From the NCBI RefSeq assembly GCF_034479515.1, contig NZ_CP140152.1, positions 2,356,001 through 2,420,000 on the forward strand: 64,000 nt of DNA, given 5' to 3'. The DNA is from Duganella zoogloeoides (lineage in GTDB: Bacteria; Pseudomonadota; Gammaproteobacteria; Burkholderiales; Burkholderiaceae_D). The notes under the pieces were generated by a model. The model saw only the letters and a list, made by a program, of their open reading frames with translations. It did no database searches and was not told where the DNA came from. This document shows, in pieces, positions 34,642-45,017 of this stretch; the first letter of the stretch is position 1; each line of letters starts with the position of its first letter. A program made the position numbers and the translations under genes.

Positions 34642-36540
34642 TCATGCGTCCTCGCTCCTGCGCGCATAGCCGAGCGCCAGCTCCACCCGATTGCGACCGA
34701 GTTCCTTGGCCTGGTACAGCGCCATATCCGCCGCATGCACCAGTTGTGCGGGCGCCGCGCCGCCGACCGGGTGGCCGCACGCCACGCCCACGCTCACGGT
34801 CACAATGCCGCCAGGCGCTGCAGCATGCACAATGCCCAACGCAGCCACCGCATCGCAGACTGCCTGCGCCACCGCCAGTGCGTTGTCGGGATGGGCATCG
34901 GGCACGACGAAGATGAATTCCTCGCCGCCATAGCGCGCCATCTGGTCGCCGCCGCGCCGGAACTGGTCGGCGATCACCGCTGCTATTCGGCGCAGGCAGT
35001 CGTCGCCTTGCTGGTGGCCGTAGTGGTCGTTGTACTGCTTGAAGTGGTCGATATCGAGCATGCCGATTGCCAGCATGCTGCGCTGGCGTGCCGCACGCGT
35101 CCATTCGGCGGCCAGGATCTGGTCGAAGCGGCGGCGGTTGGGGATGCCGGTGAGGACGTCGGTCATCGACATCAAGGCCAGGCGGTCGTTGGCTTGCTGC
35201 AGTTCGGCCGTGCGCTGGGTCACGCGTGCTTCCAGGCGTTGCTCCGATACTTTCAGGCCGGCGATCAGGTCATTCTGGGCGGTCAGCGCTGCCGCCTGTG
35301 CCTGTTCCTTTTCGCGCCGCATGATGTGCATGCGGTCGGCCAGTGCGAACGCCAGCAGCAGCATCTCGCAGGCGGAACCGATCTGGGCGCCGAAGTTGGT
35401 GATCAGGTTGTGCGGCAAGAACGCCAGCGCTGCCAACGCGCTTCCCATGTTGGCGACGAAGAAGACGCAAAACGCGGCGCAAAAATAATAGGCGCTGCGT
35501 TGACGGCGCCCCACGCACACCAGCGCGATCAGCAGCGTGAGGGGCGAGGTGATGCTCCAGATCGCGGTCATGGCGCCAGCCACCTGCTGGTAGAAGAACA
35601 CCAGCAGCACCGGTGACACCACGAACCATGCCAGCATCGCCAGCAGCAGTTTGTCGAGCCAGGGTACCAGCGTGCGCGTGCCGATCATCTCGCGCATGAA
35701 GATGGTGAGGGTGGCGTGCGACAGCGAGAACAGGATCGCGGTCGACAGGTTGGGCCAGCGCCCTCCGATCCCTGGCCACAGCCATTCGTGGGCCAGGCCG
35801 TTCTGGCTGGCGAGCGACATGGCGGTGATGGCGACGAAGGCGATATACATCAGGTAGAGCCGGTCGCGCAGCATGGCGAACAGCACCAGGTTGAACAGGA
35901 ACATGGCGACAACCGTGCCAAAGAACAGGCCCTGCGCCAGGTAATCGCGCTGTTGATGGGCGGCGAATGCCACCGGGTCCCACAGGCGCACTGGTATCAG
36001 CTTGGCGCCCTCGGAGGCCACGCGCAGGTAGTAGGTCTGCTGCGATGCGGGCGGCAGGTCCAGCTGGTAGATGTAGTAGCGGTTGGGGTAGTCGCGCGAA
36101 GCATGTGGCAACGCGCTGCCGGTGCGGTGCGCGCGGTAGTCGCCGTTGTCGCCGGGCGCGTAAAACCGGATATCGCTCAGGCGCGCATTGCTGATCTCGA
36201 GCAGCCGGCGCACCGGCGTGGCGCCGGGGTTGCGCAGCTCCACCTTGAGCCAGTAGGCCGAGCGCGTATAGCCAAAGCTGATCGCCTGATCGGCCTGGCC
36301 CGTGTGACGGTACGTTTGCGCGCGCGCCTGCGCAAAGTCGAGTGCGTGCCCAGGGTCTTCAAGCACGGTAATATATTCGACCAGCGACAGTGAGCCCCGG
36401 TCCAGTTCAAGCACATCGACCGGCTTGCCGGCGGCATGGGCGGGTGCCGGCAGTCCCGCCAAGGCCAGCAACATCGAAAGCGCGGCTAGCAGCGGCAAGA
36501 GCAAATGGTACGGGAGGCGGCGCATATACAAGGCAGGCAT
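34642..36540 (-). CDS. 7TM-DISM diguanylate cyclase (GGDEF)
   Basis: The 632-residue protein has a signal peptide (ending PAPAHAAG), a periplasmic 7TMR-DISM extracellular domain (about residues 40-175), seven membrane helices (about 185-395), a coiled-coil region (LKVSEQRLEARVTQRTAELQ) and a C-terminal GGDEF domain. The active site reads RYGGEEF at about residues 535-541, with an inhibitory-site RGGD five residues before GGEEF, so it should make cyclic di-GMP with product feedback. The ligand is probably a carbohydrate-like compound by analogy with DISM domains. It is divergent from a TetR-type regulator gene, which may control it. Confidence 0.93.
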   Translation of the reverse strand: MPALYMRRLPYHLLLPLLAALSMLLALAGLPAPAHAAGKPVDVLELDRGSLSLVEYITVLEDPGHALDFAQARAQTYRHTGQADQAISFGYTRSAYWLKVELRNPGATPVRRLLEISNARLSDIRFYAPGDNGDYRAHRTGSALPHASRDYPNRYYIYQLDLPPASQQTYYLRVASEGAKLIPVRLWDPVAFAAHQQRDYLAQGLFFGTVVAMFLFNLVLFAMLRDRLYLMYIAFVAITAMSLASQNGLAHEWLWPGIGGRWPNLSTAILFSLSHATLTIFMREMIGTRTLVPWLDKLLLAMLAWFVVSPVLLVFFYQQVAGAMTAIWSITSPLTLLIALVCVGRRQRSAYYFCAAFCVFFVANMGSALAALAFLPHNLITNFGAQIGSACEMLLLAFALADRMHIMRREKEQAQAAALTAQNDLIAGLKVSEQRLEARVTQRTAELQQANDRLALMSMTDVLTGIPNRRRFDQILAAEWTRAARQRSMLAIGMLDIDHFKQYNDHYGHQQGDDCLRRIAAVIADQFRRGGDQMARYGGEEFIFVVPDAHPDNALAVAQAVCDAVAALGIVHAAAPGGIVTVSVGVACGHPVGGAAPAQLVHAADMALYQAKELGRNRVELALGYARRSEDA

Positions 36541-36574
36541 TCCTGGTCGACGATCTTCATGTTACCGCATACGC

Positions 36575-36580
36575 TATAAT
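36575..36580 (+). promoter_or_regulatory. -10 element for the tetR-type gene
   Basis: A perfect TATAAT lies 32 bases before the chosen GTG start, within the divergent region shared with the diguanylate cyclase gene. No matching -35 is seen, so activation or an extended contact may be needed. Confidence 0.45.
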
Positions 36581-36611
36581 ATTTTCCATAAAATCAACTA
36601 TAGAGACCACT

Positions 36612-37292
36612 GTGCAGCCAGACTTCACCTTCGCCCAGTTCAAGACCATGACGCCGCTCGACGCCGGCAATATCTGGGCCTACCTGCTGGACCACTACGC
36701 CGACCGCATCACCGTCAAGCGCCGCAAGCCGGCATTGGAAAACCTCGAGCGCATCTTCAATGCCACTTTCAAGCTGGCCAACGACGTCGGCTTTCGCGCC
36801 ATGAACTTGCGCGACCTGTGCCAGGAAACCGGGTTGTCGATGGGGGGCTTGTACGGCTACATCAGCACCAAGGACCAACTGGCGGAAATGATCGGCGACG
36901 TGGTGCGCCACGCCACCCGCGAGGTACCGCTGCTGTTTGACTCCATTATCGATCCGCTCGACCGACTGGAGGCGCTGATACGCTCGTCGATCTACATTTC
37001 CGAGATTTTGCAGCCGTGGTTTTATTTCGTGTACATGGATTCGCGCGTGCTGGCCCCGGAGCTGCGCCACGCGGCCAAGAATTCGGAACTATATGTGCAG
37101 TCGCTGTTCGCCGACGTCATCGTGCGCCTGCCGTCACGCCCGCCGGGCAGCGCCGATTTGCTGGCGTCGCACCTGATGGCGACGTTCCAGGACTGGTACG
37201 TGAAACGCTGGAAGTACCGGGCAGCCGACGTGACGCCCGACCAGTTTGCCGGCAGCGCGGTACGGATGATGCGGGGCTACCTGGCGGCATGA
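36612..37292 (+). CDS. TetR/AcrR-family transcriptional regulator
   Basis: The 226-residue reading starts at GTG 36612, downstream of a good -10; a later ATG at 36648 is possible, and longer readings would run through the promoter and the divergent gene. The helix-turn-helix region is DVGFRAMNLRDLCQETGL followed by SMGGLYGYISTKDQLAE, typical of TetR/AcrR proteins. The C-terminal ligand domain carries SSIYISEILQPWFYFVYMDS and a terminal WKYRAADVTPDQF. The divergent diguanylate cyclase gene, 71 bases away, is the natural target candidate besides itself. The ligand is unknown. Confidence 0.82.
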   Translation: MQPDFTFAQFKTMTPLDAGNIWAYLLDHYADRITVKRRKPALENLERIFNATFKLANDVGFRAMNLRDLCQETGLSMGGLYGYISTKDQLAEMIGDVVRHATREVPLLFDSIIDPLDRLEALIRSSIYISEILQPWFYFVYMDSRVLAPELRHAAKNSELYVQSLFADVIVRLPSRPPGSADLLASHLMATFQDWYVKRWKYRAADVTPDQFAGSAVRMMRGYLAA

Positions 37293-37431
37293 AACGCTGT
37301 CATCGAGACATGATTGGCGTCCGAACAAGCTGTGCATGGCGCGCCACACTGACTGCGAAAGCCATTGACGGCACTAGTTGGCCCGATGGATATTGCGATA
37401 GGGAATTTCTCTCCAATAGTCACTCACATGG

Positions 37432-37459
37432 TTGAGCTGACTATCACTATTCGCATAAT
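37432..37459 (+). promoter_or_regulatory. Putative sigma-70 promoter of the chemoreceptor gene
   Basis: TTGAGC (37432-37437) and CATAAT (37454-37459) are separated by 16 bases and lie 11 bases before the ATG. No sigma-28 flagellar-type element was seen, so the receptor may not be part of the late flagellar regulon. Confidence 0.4.
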
Positions 37460-37470
37460 CGGGAAGTACG

Positions 37471-39087
37471 ATGTTCAGGAATTTACGCATTAAATGGAAG
37501 CTGGCCGCGCTGGTCGCGATCATGCTGGTCGCTTTATTGGTGGTGGGTGCTGCCGGCTACCGGGGCATTGCCACGGTGGGTGATTCGGTCGATGAAATCG
37601 GCGTGGTGCGCCTGCCGTCGATCCAGGGACTGCTCGGCATCAGCGAAGGCCAGACCGCCGTGGCGGCCGCCACCCTGTACGCCGCCATCTACGAGAACAA
37701 CTACCAGGCCCACGACAAGTTCGCCGAAGTGCAGGCGTTGCGCCAGCGCGCGTGGGCCAATATCGACCGTGGCTGGAAGCTGTACGAACCGCTGCCGCAA
37801 ACGCCGGAAGAAACCGTGCTGTGGAAGCAGTTCAGCGCCGAATGGACCGCCTGGAAAGCTGCCGACGACCGGATCGGCACCGTGGTCGGCAGCCTGGCCG
37901 CCAATCGCGACGAGGCCGCACAGAAAGAGCTGTTCGCCAGCTTCTACCAGCAATACAACGCCTCGCGTCCGCTGTTTCAAAAAGCGGAAGCAACGCTGCT
38001 CAAGATCGTGCACCTCAATGAGGGCATTGCAGGCGCCAGTGTGGAACAGGGACGGGCGGCGGTGGTCAAGGCCGAATGGGTGATGGTGATTGCCGCCCTG
38101 GTGGCGTCGCTGGTCGCGATCGGCTGCGCGGCCTATATCACGCAGACCATCACGCGGCCGATCGACGAGGCGGTGCGCGTTGCGCAAACCGTGGCCTCTG
38201 GCGATCTGACCAGCCGCATCGACGTTGCCACCACCGAGGAAACCGGCCAGCTGCTGCAGGCCTTGAAGGACATGAACGCGAGCCTGATCCAGATCGTCGG
38301 TCAGGTGCGCAGCGGCACAGACACCATTGCCACGGCCTCGGCGCAAATTGCCAGCGGCAACCTGGACCTGTCCTCGCGCACCGAGGAACAAGCCAGCTCG
38401 CTGGAGGAAACCGCATCGTCGATGGAAGAACTGACCTCCACCGTCCGCCAGAATGCCGACAACGCGCGCCAGGCCAATGTGCTGGCGGCATCGGCGTCCA
38501 GCGTGGCCGTGCGCGGCGGCGGCGTCGTGGCGCGCGTGGTTGAAACGATGGAGGCGATCAATGCGTCGTCGGCGCGGGTGGTGGACATCATTTCAGTTAT
38601 CGACGGCATCGCGTTCCAGACCAATATCCTGGCGCTGAACGCGGCAGTGGAAGCGGCGCGCGCCGGTGAACAGGGGCGCGGCTTTGCGGTGGTCGCGGGC
38701 GAAGTGCGCACGCTGGCGCATCGCTCGGCCGCGGCCGCCAAGGAAATCAAGACCCTGATCGGCGATTCGGTGGAGAAAGTGGGCGAGGGCGGCAAGCTGG
38801 TGGCCGAAGCGGGACAGACCATGAGCGACATCGTGGAGAGCGTGCAGCGCGTGACCGACATCATGGGCGAAATCACCATGGCCACCCAGGAGCAAAGCAC
38901 CGGCATCGACCAGATCAACATGGCGGTGAGCCAGATGGATACCGTCACCCAGCAAAACGCGGCGCTGGTGGAAGAGGCGGCGGCGGCCGCCGCCTCGCTG
39001 GAAAACCAGGCTGCGCGCCTGGCCCAGGTGGTGAGCGTGTTCCGGCTCGATGCGGCAGCACCGGCGCGGGCCAGGCTCGCTTACTGA
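37471..39087 (+). CDS. Methyl-accepting chemotaxis protein
   Basis: The 538-residue receptor has a first membrane helix (about residues 10-30), a periplasmic four-helix-bundle ligand domain (about 30-190), a second helix ([19 protein letters not shown]), a HAMP domain ([19 protein letters not shown]) and a long signalling domain. The kinase-contact hairpin tip is present: [20 protein letters not shown] then [20 protein letters not shown]. It lacks a C-terminal NWETF-type pentapeptide for CheR binding. It converges on the PBP1A gene and overlaps its end by seven bases. The ligand cannot be inferred. Confidence 0.94.
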   Translation: MFRNLRIKWKLAALVAIMLVALLVVGAAGYRGIATVGDSVDEIGVVRLPSIQGLLGISEGQTAVAAATLYAAIYENNYQAHDKFAEVQALRQRAWANIDRGWKLYEPLPQTPEETVLWKQFSAEWTAWKAADDRIGTVVGSLAANRDEAAQKELFASFYQQYNASRPLFQKAEATLLKIVHLNEGIAGASVEQGRAAVVKAEWVMVIAALVASLVAIGCAAYITQTITRPIDEAVRVAQTVASGDLTSRIDVATTEETGQLLQALKDMNASLIQIVGQVRSGTDTIATASAQIASGNLDLSSRTEEQASSLEETASSMEELTSTVRQNADNARQANVLAASASSVAVRGGGVVARVVETMEAINASSARVVDIISVIDGIAFQTNILALNAAVEAARAGEQGRGFAVVAGEVRTLAHRSAAAAKEIKTLIGDSVEKVGEGGKLVAEAGQTMSDIVESVQRVTDIMGEITMATQEQSTGIDQINMAVSQMDTVTQQNAALVEEAAAAAASLENQAARLAQVVSVFRLDAAAPARARLAY

Positions 39088-41444
39088 TTGATCGGTGGTG
39101 GTGGCGGTGGTGGCGGTGGCACCGCGCCAGCGCCGGTAGGCACCGGCACGATATTTTCAGCGCCCGGCGGCTGGCTGTCGAGGTCCAGTGAACTACGCGC
39201 CGCGTCGCCGGTGAACTCGTCGTACAGCCACTCGCTGCCCACCTGTGTCAGGCCCACCGGCACCTGCCGGTCGCGGGCCGGGCGGTCTTTCATTGCTACC
39301 TTCATGTAGTCGAGCCAGATCGGCAGCGCCACGGTGGCGCCGAATTCCTTGTTGCCCAGCGACTTCGAGTCGTCGTAACCCATCCACGACACAGCCACGA
39401 TGCCGCCGCCGTAGCCGGCAAACCAGCCATCGACCGCGTCGGACGACGTGCCGGTCTTGCCGGCCATGTCGTGGCGGCCCAGGCGCGCCACGGCGCCGCC
39501 GGTGCCGGTGCGGGTGACTTCGCGCAGCATGCTGTCGGTAACGTAGGCGTTGCGCGGATCGAGCACGCGTGCTTCGTCGGGCAGGGTGGTGCGCGGCTTG
39601 GTTTCAGAGATGATCTTGCCGTCGCCATCGACGATTTTCGCGATCAGGTACGGCTCCACCGAGTAGCCGCCGTTGGCAAACACCGAGTAGGCGCCGGCCA
39701 GCTGCGCCGGCGTGACCGCACCGGTACCGAGCGCCATGGTCAGGTTTTTCGGATGCTTGGCCAGGTCGAAGCCGAACTTGCCCAGGTAATCATGCGCGTA
39801 CGGTACCGTGAGCGCGCGCAGGATGCGTACCGTCACCACGTTCTTCGATTCGGCCAGCGCGTAGCGCATGGTGATCGGACCTTCGTACTTGTTGTCGTCG
39901 TTGCGCGGGCTCCAGGGCTGGTTGCCGGTTTCGGCTGCCGTCAGCTCAAGCGGCTCGTCGTTGAGCAGCGTGGCCGGAGAAAAGCCTTTTTCCAGCGCTG
40001 CCGAATACACGAACGGCTTGATCGAGGAGCCGGGCTGGCGCCACGCCTGGGTGACGTGGTTGAATTTTTGCAGGTTGTAGTCGAAGCCGCCCACCATGGC
40101 GTGGTAGCCGCCATTGACCGCGTCCATCGACACGAACGCTGCCGCCACCTGCGGCACTTGGGCAATCGCCCAGCCCTTTTTGCCGTTGTCCATGATGCGG
40201 ATGACGGCGCCGGGACGCACCCGCAGCGACTCTTTTGCCTTGTCGGTCAGCGCATTGGCGGCCAGGCGCAGGCCATCGCCGGTGATGGTGATCTCGTCGC
40301 CGGCTTCGTTCTGCACCGTGACCGACTTGCTGCTGGCGGCCAGCACCACTGCCGCAATCAGCCGGTCGCTGTTTGGACGGCGTTGCAGCGCTTCCTCGAT
40401 GGCGTCGTCGCGTTCCTCGGCGTCGGCGGGCAGAGTGATAAACGCCTCCGGGCCGCGGTAGCCGTGGCGCTGGTCATAGTTGATGACGTTGCGCCGCATC
40501 GACTCGTAGGCGGCGTTCTGGTCGTCCTTGAGGATGGTCGTATATACACTGATGCCGCGCGTATAAGACTCTTCCTTGAACTGCGCATACACGGCCTGGC
40601 GCGCCAGTTCGGCCACGTATTCGGCATGGACGTCGAACTGCTGGCCCTTGGCGCTGATGTGGATCGGCTGCTTCAGCGCCGCGTCGTACTGCTCGGCGGT
40701 GATGTAGTCGAGGTCGCGCATCGACTTGAGCACCAGGTGCTGGCGCTGCTTGGCGCGCTTGAGATTGGTGATCGGGTTGTGGCGCGCCGGGTTTTGCGGC
40801 AGGCCGGCCAGCATGGCCATTTCGGCGATGTTCAATTCCTTGAGCGACTTGCCGAAATAGGTTTGCGCCGCGCTGCCGAAACCGAACGAGCGCTGGCCCA
40901 GGTAGATCTGGTTCATGTACAGCTCGAGAATTTCGTCCTTGGACAGGGCGTTCTCGATTTTCAGCGACAGCATCACTTCATTGAGCTTGCGGCCGATGAC
41001 CTTTTCGCGCGTGAGGAAGAAATTGCGCGCCACCTGCATGGTGATGGTGGAACCGCCCTGCCGGAACGAGCCGCCCAGGTTGGCCTTGACGGCCCCCAGC
41101 GCGCGCAGCCAGTCGATGCCGTTGTGCTCATAGAAGCGCTTGTCCTCGATCGACAGCACCGCTTTTTTCATCATGTCCGGAATATCCTTGATGGCGATGA
41201 AGTCGCGGTGTTCCTCGCCGAATTCGCCGATCAGGGCGTTGTCGGCGGTGTACACGCGCAGCGGAATCTTGGGCTTGTAGTCGGAGATTTTTTCCAGCGT
41301 GGGCAAATTGGGGGCGATGGCCAGGAACATATAGGCCGCCAGCCCGGCAGCGCCGACCACGCCGGTCACGCCGGCCACAATGGCGGCGCGGATGGCGTTG
41401 CGGCGATTGAGCCACCGGGGCAGTTTGTTGGTTGTAGCAGTCAA
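39081..41444 (-). CDS. mrcA: Penicillin-binding protein 1A
   Basis: This class A PBP (787 residues) both polymerises and cross-links peptidoglycan. It has a short cytoplasmic tail, one membrane helix (about residues 18-40), a GT51 transglycosylase domain ([34 protein letters not shown]), an OB-like insert and a transpeptidase domain with [13 protein letters not shown] (catalytic Ser about 473), SKNV, and [16 protein letters not shown]. The tail ends in nine consecutive prolines, an unusual extension. The start is TTG at 41444, as no ATG or GTG occurs before the upstream stop codon. The 3' end overlaps the chemoreceptor gene. Confidence 0.95.
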   Translation of the reverse strand: MTATTNKLPRWLNRRNAIRAAIVAGVTGVVGAAGLAAYMFLAIAPNLPTLEKISDYKPKIPLRVYTADNALIGEFGEEHRDFIAIKDIPDMMKKAVLSIEDKRFYEHNGIDWLRALGAVKANLGGSFRQGGSTITMQVARNFFLTREKVIGRKLNEVMLSLKIENALSKDEILELYMNQIYLGQRSFGFGSAAQTYFGKSLKELNIAEMAMLAGLPQNPARHNPITNLKRAKQRQHLVLKSMRDLDYITAEQYDAALKQPIHISAKGQQFDVHAEYVAELARQAVYAQFKEESYTRGISVYTTILKDDQNAAYESMRRNVINYDQRHGYRGPEAFITLPADAEERDDAIEEALQRRPNSDRLIAAVVLAASSKSVTVQNEAGDEITITGDGLRLAANALTDKAKESLRVRPGAVIRIMDNGKKGWAIAQVPQVAAAFVSMDAVNGGYHAMVGGFDYNLQKFNHVTQAWRQPGSSIKPFVYSAALEKGFSPATLLNDEPLELTAAETGNQPWSPRNDDNKYEGPITMRYALAESKNVVTVRILRALTVPYAHDYLGKFGFDLAKHPKNLTMALGTGAVTPAQLAGAYSVFANGGYSVEPYLIAKIVDGDGKIISETKPRTTLPDEARVLDPRNAYVTDSMLREVTRTGTGGAVARLGRHDMAGKTGTSSDAVDGWFAGYGGGIVAVSWMGYDDSKSLGNKEFGATVALPIWLDYMKVAMKDRPARDRQVPVGLTQVGSEWLYDEFTGDAARSSLDLDSQPPGAENIVPVPTGAGAVPPPPPPPPPINQ

Positions 41445-41680
41445 AGCGTGGTTCTCGCTATCAATACGGTGCGCAGATTATAGACCAACGATATTTGCGC
41501 CAGCTTAAAGCGCCTATCGAAACGTCGCTGGCTGCGTGGCGGTACCAAAGGTCTCGCCGCAAGCCCTGCTTGCCTTAGTGGCAATGAACGTGGCTTTCAT
41601 GGCGAATTTTAGGCGAGCGATACGGTTGCCCTCTATCATCAAAGTGAAATTTGTCGTACCGTAGGGGATGTGGCAAATCT

Positions 41681-41689
41681 TGCTATATT
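41681..41689 (+). promoter_or_regulatory. Extended -10 promoter element of glpD
   Basis: TGCTATATT fits an extended -10 (TGN followed by TATATT), 24 bases before the glpD ATG. The rest of the 269-base gap between PBP1A and glpD shows no other feature I can support. Confidence 0.45.
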
Positions 41690-41713
41690 ACAAGTGACAA
41701 TTTCGGGGAACTC

Positions 41714-43249
41714 ATGGCGGAACCGCAGCACACGCTCGATTGCGATGTCCTGATCGTGGGAGGCGGCATCAATGGCGCGGGGATCGCGCGCGATGCGGCC
41801 GGACGCGGGCTGTCGGTCGTCCTGTGCGAAAAGGACGACCTGGCGGCGCACACGTCTTCGGCCTCGACCAAGCTGATCCACGGCGGCCTGCGCTATCTCG
41901 AGTACTACGAATTCAACCTGGTGCGCAAGGCGCTGATCGAGCGCGAAGTGCTGCTGCGCGCGGCGCCGCACATCATGTGGCCGCTGCGCTTCGTCATGCC
42001 GCACTCGAAAGGCCAGCGCCCGGCACTGCTGATCCGCGCCGGCCTGTGGCTGTACGACACCCTGGCCCGGCGCGAGCTGCTGCCGCGTTCCGCCGCCATC
42101 AACCTGCGCTGCCACTCGGCCGGCAAGCCGCTCAAGCCCGAGTTCCGCTGCGGCTTTGCGTACTCCGACGGCTGGGTGGACGACGCCCGCCTGGTGGTGC
42201 TCAACGCCATGGACGCCTGCGAGAAGGGCGCCACCATCCTCACCCAGGCGCGCGTGGACACGCTCACCCGCAAGGGCGCCGGCTGGGAAGCGATCATCGA
42301 CAAGCCCACCTGCGGCGGCATCCGCGTCAACGCCCGTTACGTGGTCAACGCCGCCGGGCCGTGGACGGCGCAGATGCTGCACGTGGCCACGCCGAAGGAA
42401 GGCGCCGGCCACCTGCGCCTGGTCAAGGGCAGCCATATCGTGGTCAGGCGCATGTTCGATCACGACAACGCCTACATCTTCCAGAACCGCGACGGCCGCA
42501 TCGTGTTCGCGATTCCTTATGAGCGCGACTTCACCCTGATCGGCACCACCGACATCGACTACCAGGGCAACGCCGACAACGTCGCCATCGACGCCAACGA
42601 AATCGCCTATTTGTGCCAACTGGCCAGCGAATACTTCGTCAACCCGGTCACGCCAGCCGACGTGGTCTGGACCTATTCCGGCGTGCGCCCGCTGCTCGAC
42701 GACGGCGCCGACGCCAAGGCCGTCACCCGCGACTACTGGCTCGAAGTCGATAGCGACGGGCCGCCGATCCTGAGCATTTTCGGCGGCAAGATCACCACCT
42801 ACCGCAAGCTGGCGGAAGACGCGGTGGAGCTGATTGCCAAGGCGCTCGGCAACCGCCACGGCAACTGGACCGCCAACGCCTGCCTGCCTGGCGGCGATTT
42901 GTTCGGCGCCGAGCCGCAGAACAAATCGGTGCTCGGCTTCGACGAGTGGGTGCGCAAGGTGCAGAACCATTACGCCTGGCTGCCGCCGCTGCTGGTGGTG
43001 CGGTTCGCGCGCGCCTACGGCACCCGCATCCACACGCTGCTGCGCGAACGCGCGACCATCGCCGACATGGGCGAGGAAATCGCCCCGGGCCTGTACCAGG
43101 TGGAAGTGGAGTACCTGCGCAAGTACGAATGGGCGCGCACCGCGCACGACATCCTGTGGCGCCGCTCCAAGCTGGGATTGCACCTGCCGCCCGAGGCGGC
43201 AGCCACCTTGCAGGACTGGCTCACCGCCCATCCGATGCAGTTCAGATAA
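41714..43249 (+). CDS. glpD: Glycerol-3-phosphate dehydrogenase (aerobic)
   Basis: GlpD is the membrane-associated FAD enzyme that oxidises sn-glycerol 3-phosphate to dihydroxyacetone phosphate and feeds electrons to quinones. The ATG at 41714 gives MAEPQHTLDCDVLIVGGGIN, including the FAD Rossmann motif GGGINGAG. Other family motifs are SSASTKLIHGGLRYLEYYEF, GRIVFAIPYERDFTLIGTTD, WTYSGVRPLLDDGADAKAV and a C-terminal domain with RYGTRIHTLL-type sequence. The product has 511 residues, normal for the family. No glpF, glpK or glpR is adjacent. A bidirectional terminator follows. Confidence 0.96.
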   Translation: MAEPQHTLDCDVLIVGGGINGAGIARDAAGRGLSVVLCEKDDLAAHTSSASTKLIHGGLRYLEYYEFNLVRKALIEREVLLRAAPHIMWPLRFVMPHSKGQRPALLIRAGLWLYDTLARRELLPRSAAINLRCHSAGKPLKPEFRCGFAYSDGWVDDARLVVLNAMDACEKGATILTQARVDTLTRKGAGWEAIIDKPTCGGIRVNARYVVNAAGPWTAQMLHVATPKEGAGHLRLVKGSHIVVRRMFDHDNAYIFQNRDGRIVFAIPYERDFTLIGTTDIDYQGNADNVAIDANEIAYLCQLASEYFVNPVTPADVVWTYSGVRPLLDDGADAKAVTRDYWLEVDSDGPPILSIFGGKITTYRKLAEDAVELIAKALGNRHGNWTANACLPGGDLFGAEPQNKSVLGFDEWVRKVQNHYAWLPPLLVVRFARAYGTRIHTLLRERATIADMGEEIAPGLYQVEVEYLRKYEWARTAHDILWRRSKLGLHLPPEAAATLQDWLTAHPMQFR

Positions 43250-43250
43250 A

Positions 43251-43277
43251 AAAACGGCGCCACCAGGGCGCCGTTTT
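43251..43277. terminator. Bidirectional Rho-independent terminator between glpD and POT transporter
   Basis: AAAACGGCGCC pairs perfectly with GGCGCCGTTTT around a short loop. A-run and T-run on either side let it work for both convergent genes. Confidence 0.9.
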
Positions 43278-43295
43278 CGTCAGAGCGTGCAGAGC

Positions 43296-44795
43296 TTACT
43301 TCACGCCGTGCATCAGCTTCTGGATCAGCGGAGCAACCAGGAACAGCACCACGCCGCCCGCCATCAGCGAGTAGAAGCCGAAGGTGTAGCCCGACAGCGC
43401 CGACGTGATCGACATGCCTTCAGTGCCGCTGACGTGCGAGGCGAAGATGCCCGACAGGTTGTTGCCGATACCGGTCGACAGGAACCAGCCGCCCATGCCC
43501 AGGCCCACCAGGCGGGTCGGGGCCAGCTTGGTCACCATCGACAGGCCGATCGGCGACAGGCACAGCTCACCGATCGATTGCAGCACGTAGACCATGAACA
43601 GGGTCCAGAACGGGATCTTGTTGTCGATATTGACCAGCATCGACAGCGAATACATCAGCAGGCCGAAGGCAAGGCCGTTGAACAACAGGCCCAGGCCGAA
43701 CTTGCGCGGGATCGACGGGTTGGCGCTGCGCAGCTTGACCCAGATGAGCGCGATCAGCGGAGCGAAGGTGATGATGGCCAGCGAGTTCACGGTCTGGAAC
43801 CACGCAACCGGGAAGGTCCAGTTAAACATCTCGCGGTCGACGATCTTATCGGCCAGGAAGGTGAACGAGCTGCCGGCCTGTTCGAAGAACATCCAGAACA
43901 TGATATTGAAGAAGAAGATCACCAGCATGGCGATGGCCTTGTCGCGGGCGACCTTGCCGTTCTTGATGCCTTCGACGATCAGCATAACCGACAGCAGGAT
44001 GAACAGGATGGTCAGCACGACTTGCAGCTTCTCGGCGCCGGCGGCCAGCAGGAAGTACACGACCGGGATCACGCACAGCGAGCCGACGATCACGTACAGC
44101 AGACGCTTGGGGTCGGCGTGCTGCGCGTCCGGTGCGCCGATGCCCAGCAGGCGCGCGCGGCCGATGAAGAACCACACCAGCGAGATCAGCATGCCCACGC
44201 CGGCCGACATGAACACCACTTTATAGGCTGGCATGCCATCGGTGCCGAACACCTTGGCGGCGAGCCACTCGGTGAGCACTGGCGCTACCATGGCGCCGGC
44301 ATTGATGCCCATGTAGAAAATGGTGAAGCCCGAATCGCGGCGCGGGTCGCCGGTGGTATAGAGCTTGCCGACCATGGTCGAGATGTTCGGCTTGAACATG
44401 CCGTTACCGACGATGATGGTGGCCAGGCCGAACTTGAAGACTTCTTCGTTCGGTACGGCGATCATGAACAGGCCTGCCGCCATGAAGGCGGCGCCGACGA
44501 GGATCGAGCGCTGGTAGCCGAGCACGCGGTCGGCCACGTAGCCGCCGAACAGCGCGGCGGCATAAACCAGCGCGAGATACGAACCATAGACCAGGTTGGC
44601 GGCGGATTCACCGGAAGGGTCGCCGTTGTAGAACTGGGCGACGACATACAGCACCAGGGCCCAGCGAATGCCGTAGAACGCGAAGCGTTCCCAGAATTCG
44701 GTCATGAACAACATCCACAGGGGTGCGGGATGGCCCATGATCTGCTTGAACTCGGGGATGGCTGCTTCCGATTTATTGATGGTGGCACCGCTCAT
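43296..44795 (-). CDS. Proton-dependent oligopeptide transporter (POT/PTR2 family)
   Basis: The 499-residue protein is polytopic, with about 12-14 membrane helices. It carries the POT signature EFWERFAFYG with the proton-coupling ExxER motif near residues 34-38, then GGYVADRVLGYQRSILVGA (loop 2-3 signature) and a FIFYMGINAGAMVAPVL-like helix 5 region (TIFYMGINAGAM). It should import di- and tripeptides with protons across the inner membrane. GAGGAG lies at the right distance from the ATG. It is divergent from ppnN with a 222-base shared control region, where I see no strong motif. Confidence 0.92.
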   Translation of the reverse strand: MSGATINKSEAAIPEFKQIMGHPAPLWMLFMTEFWERFAFYGIRWALVLYVVAQFYNGDPSGESAANLVYGSYLALVYAAALFGGYVADRVLGYQRSILVGAAFMAAGLFMIAVPNEEVFKFGLATIIVGNGMFKPNISTMVGKLYTTGDPRRDSGFTIFYMGINAGAMVAPVLTEWLAAKVFGTDGMPAYKVVFMSAGVGMLISLVWFFIGRARLLGIGAPDAQHADPKRLLYVIVGSLCVIPVVYFLLAAGAEKLQVVLTILFILLSVMLIVEGIKNGKVARDKAIAMLVIFFFNIMFWMFFEQAGSSFTFLADKIVDREMFNWTFPVAWFQTVNSLAIITFAPLIALIWVKLRSANPSIPRKFGLGLLFNGLAFGLLMYSLSMLVNIDNKIPFWTLFMVYVLQSIGELCLSPIGLSMVTKLAPTRLVGLGMGGWFLSTGIGNNLSGIFASHVSGTEGMSITSALSGYTFGFYSLMAGGVVLFLVAPLIQKLMHGVK

Positions 44796-45017
44796 GCGGG
44801 GTCTCCTCTTCGATGATCTGTTTAAAAAGGTCTCGGACTCCCTCGTGAGGAGCCAAATCGGGCGCCATTTTAATCTACAAATGGTTTAGAAAGTACTTTT
44901 TGCGCGCTGCGCCGCACCAAACTCCGCACGCATCGCGCCGACTTGTCGTATATTGGCAGGGCAGGCAACCCTGCGAGACACCGAATCTGCGCACCTGAAT
45001 ATAAGGATTTACGCAAC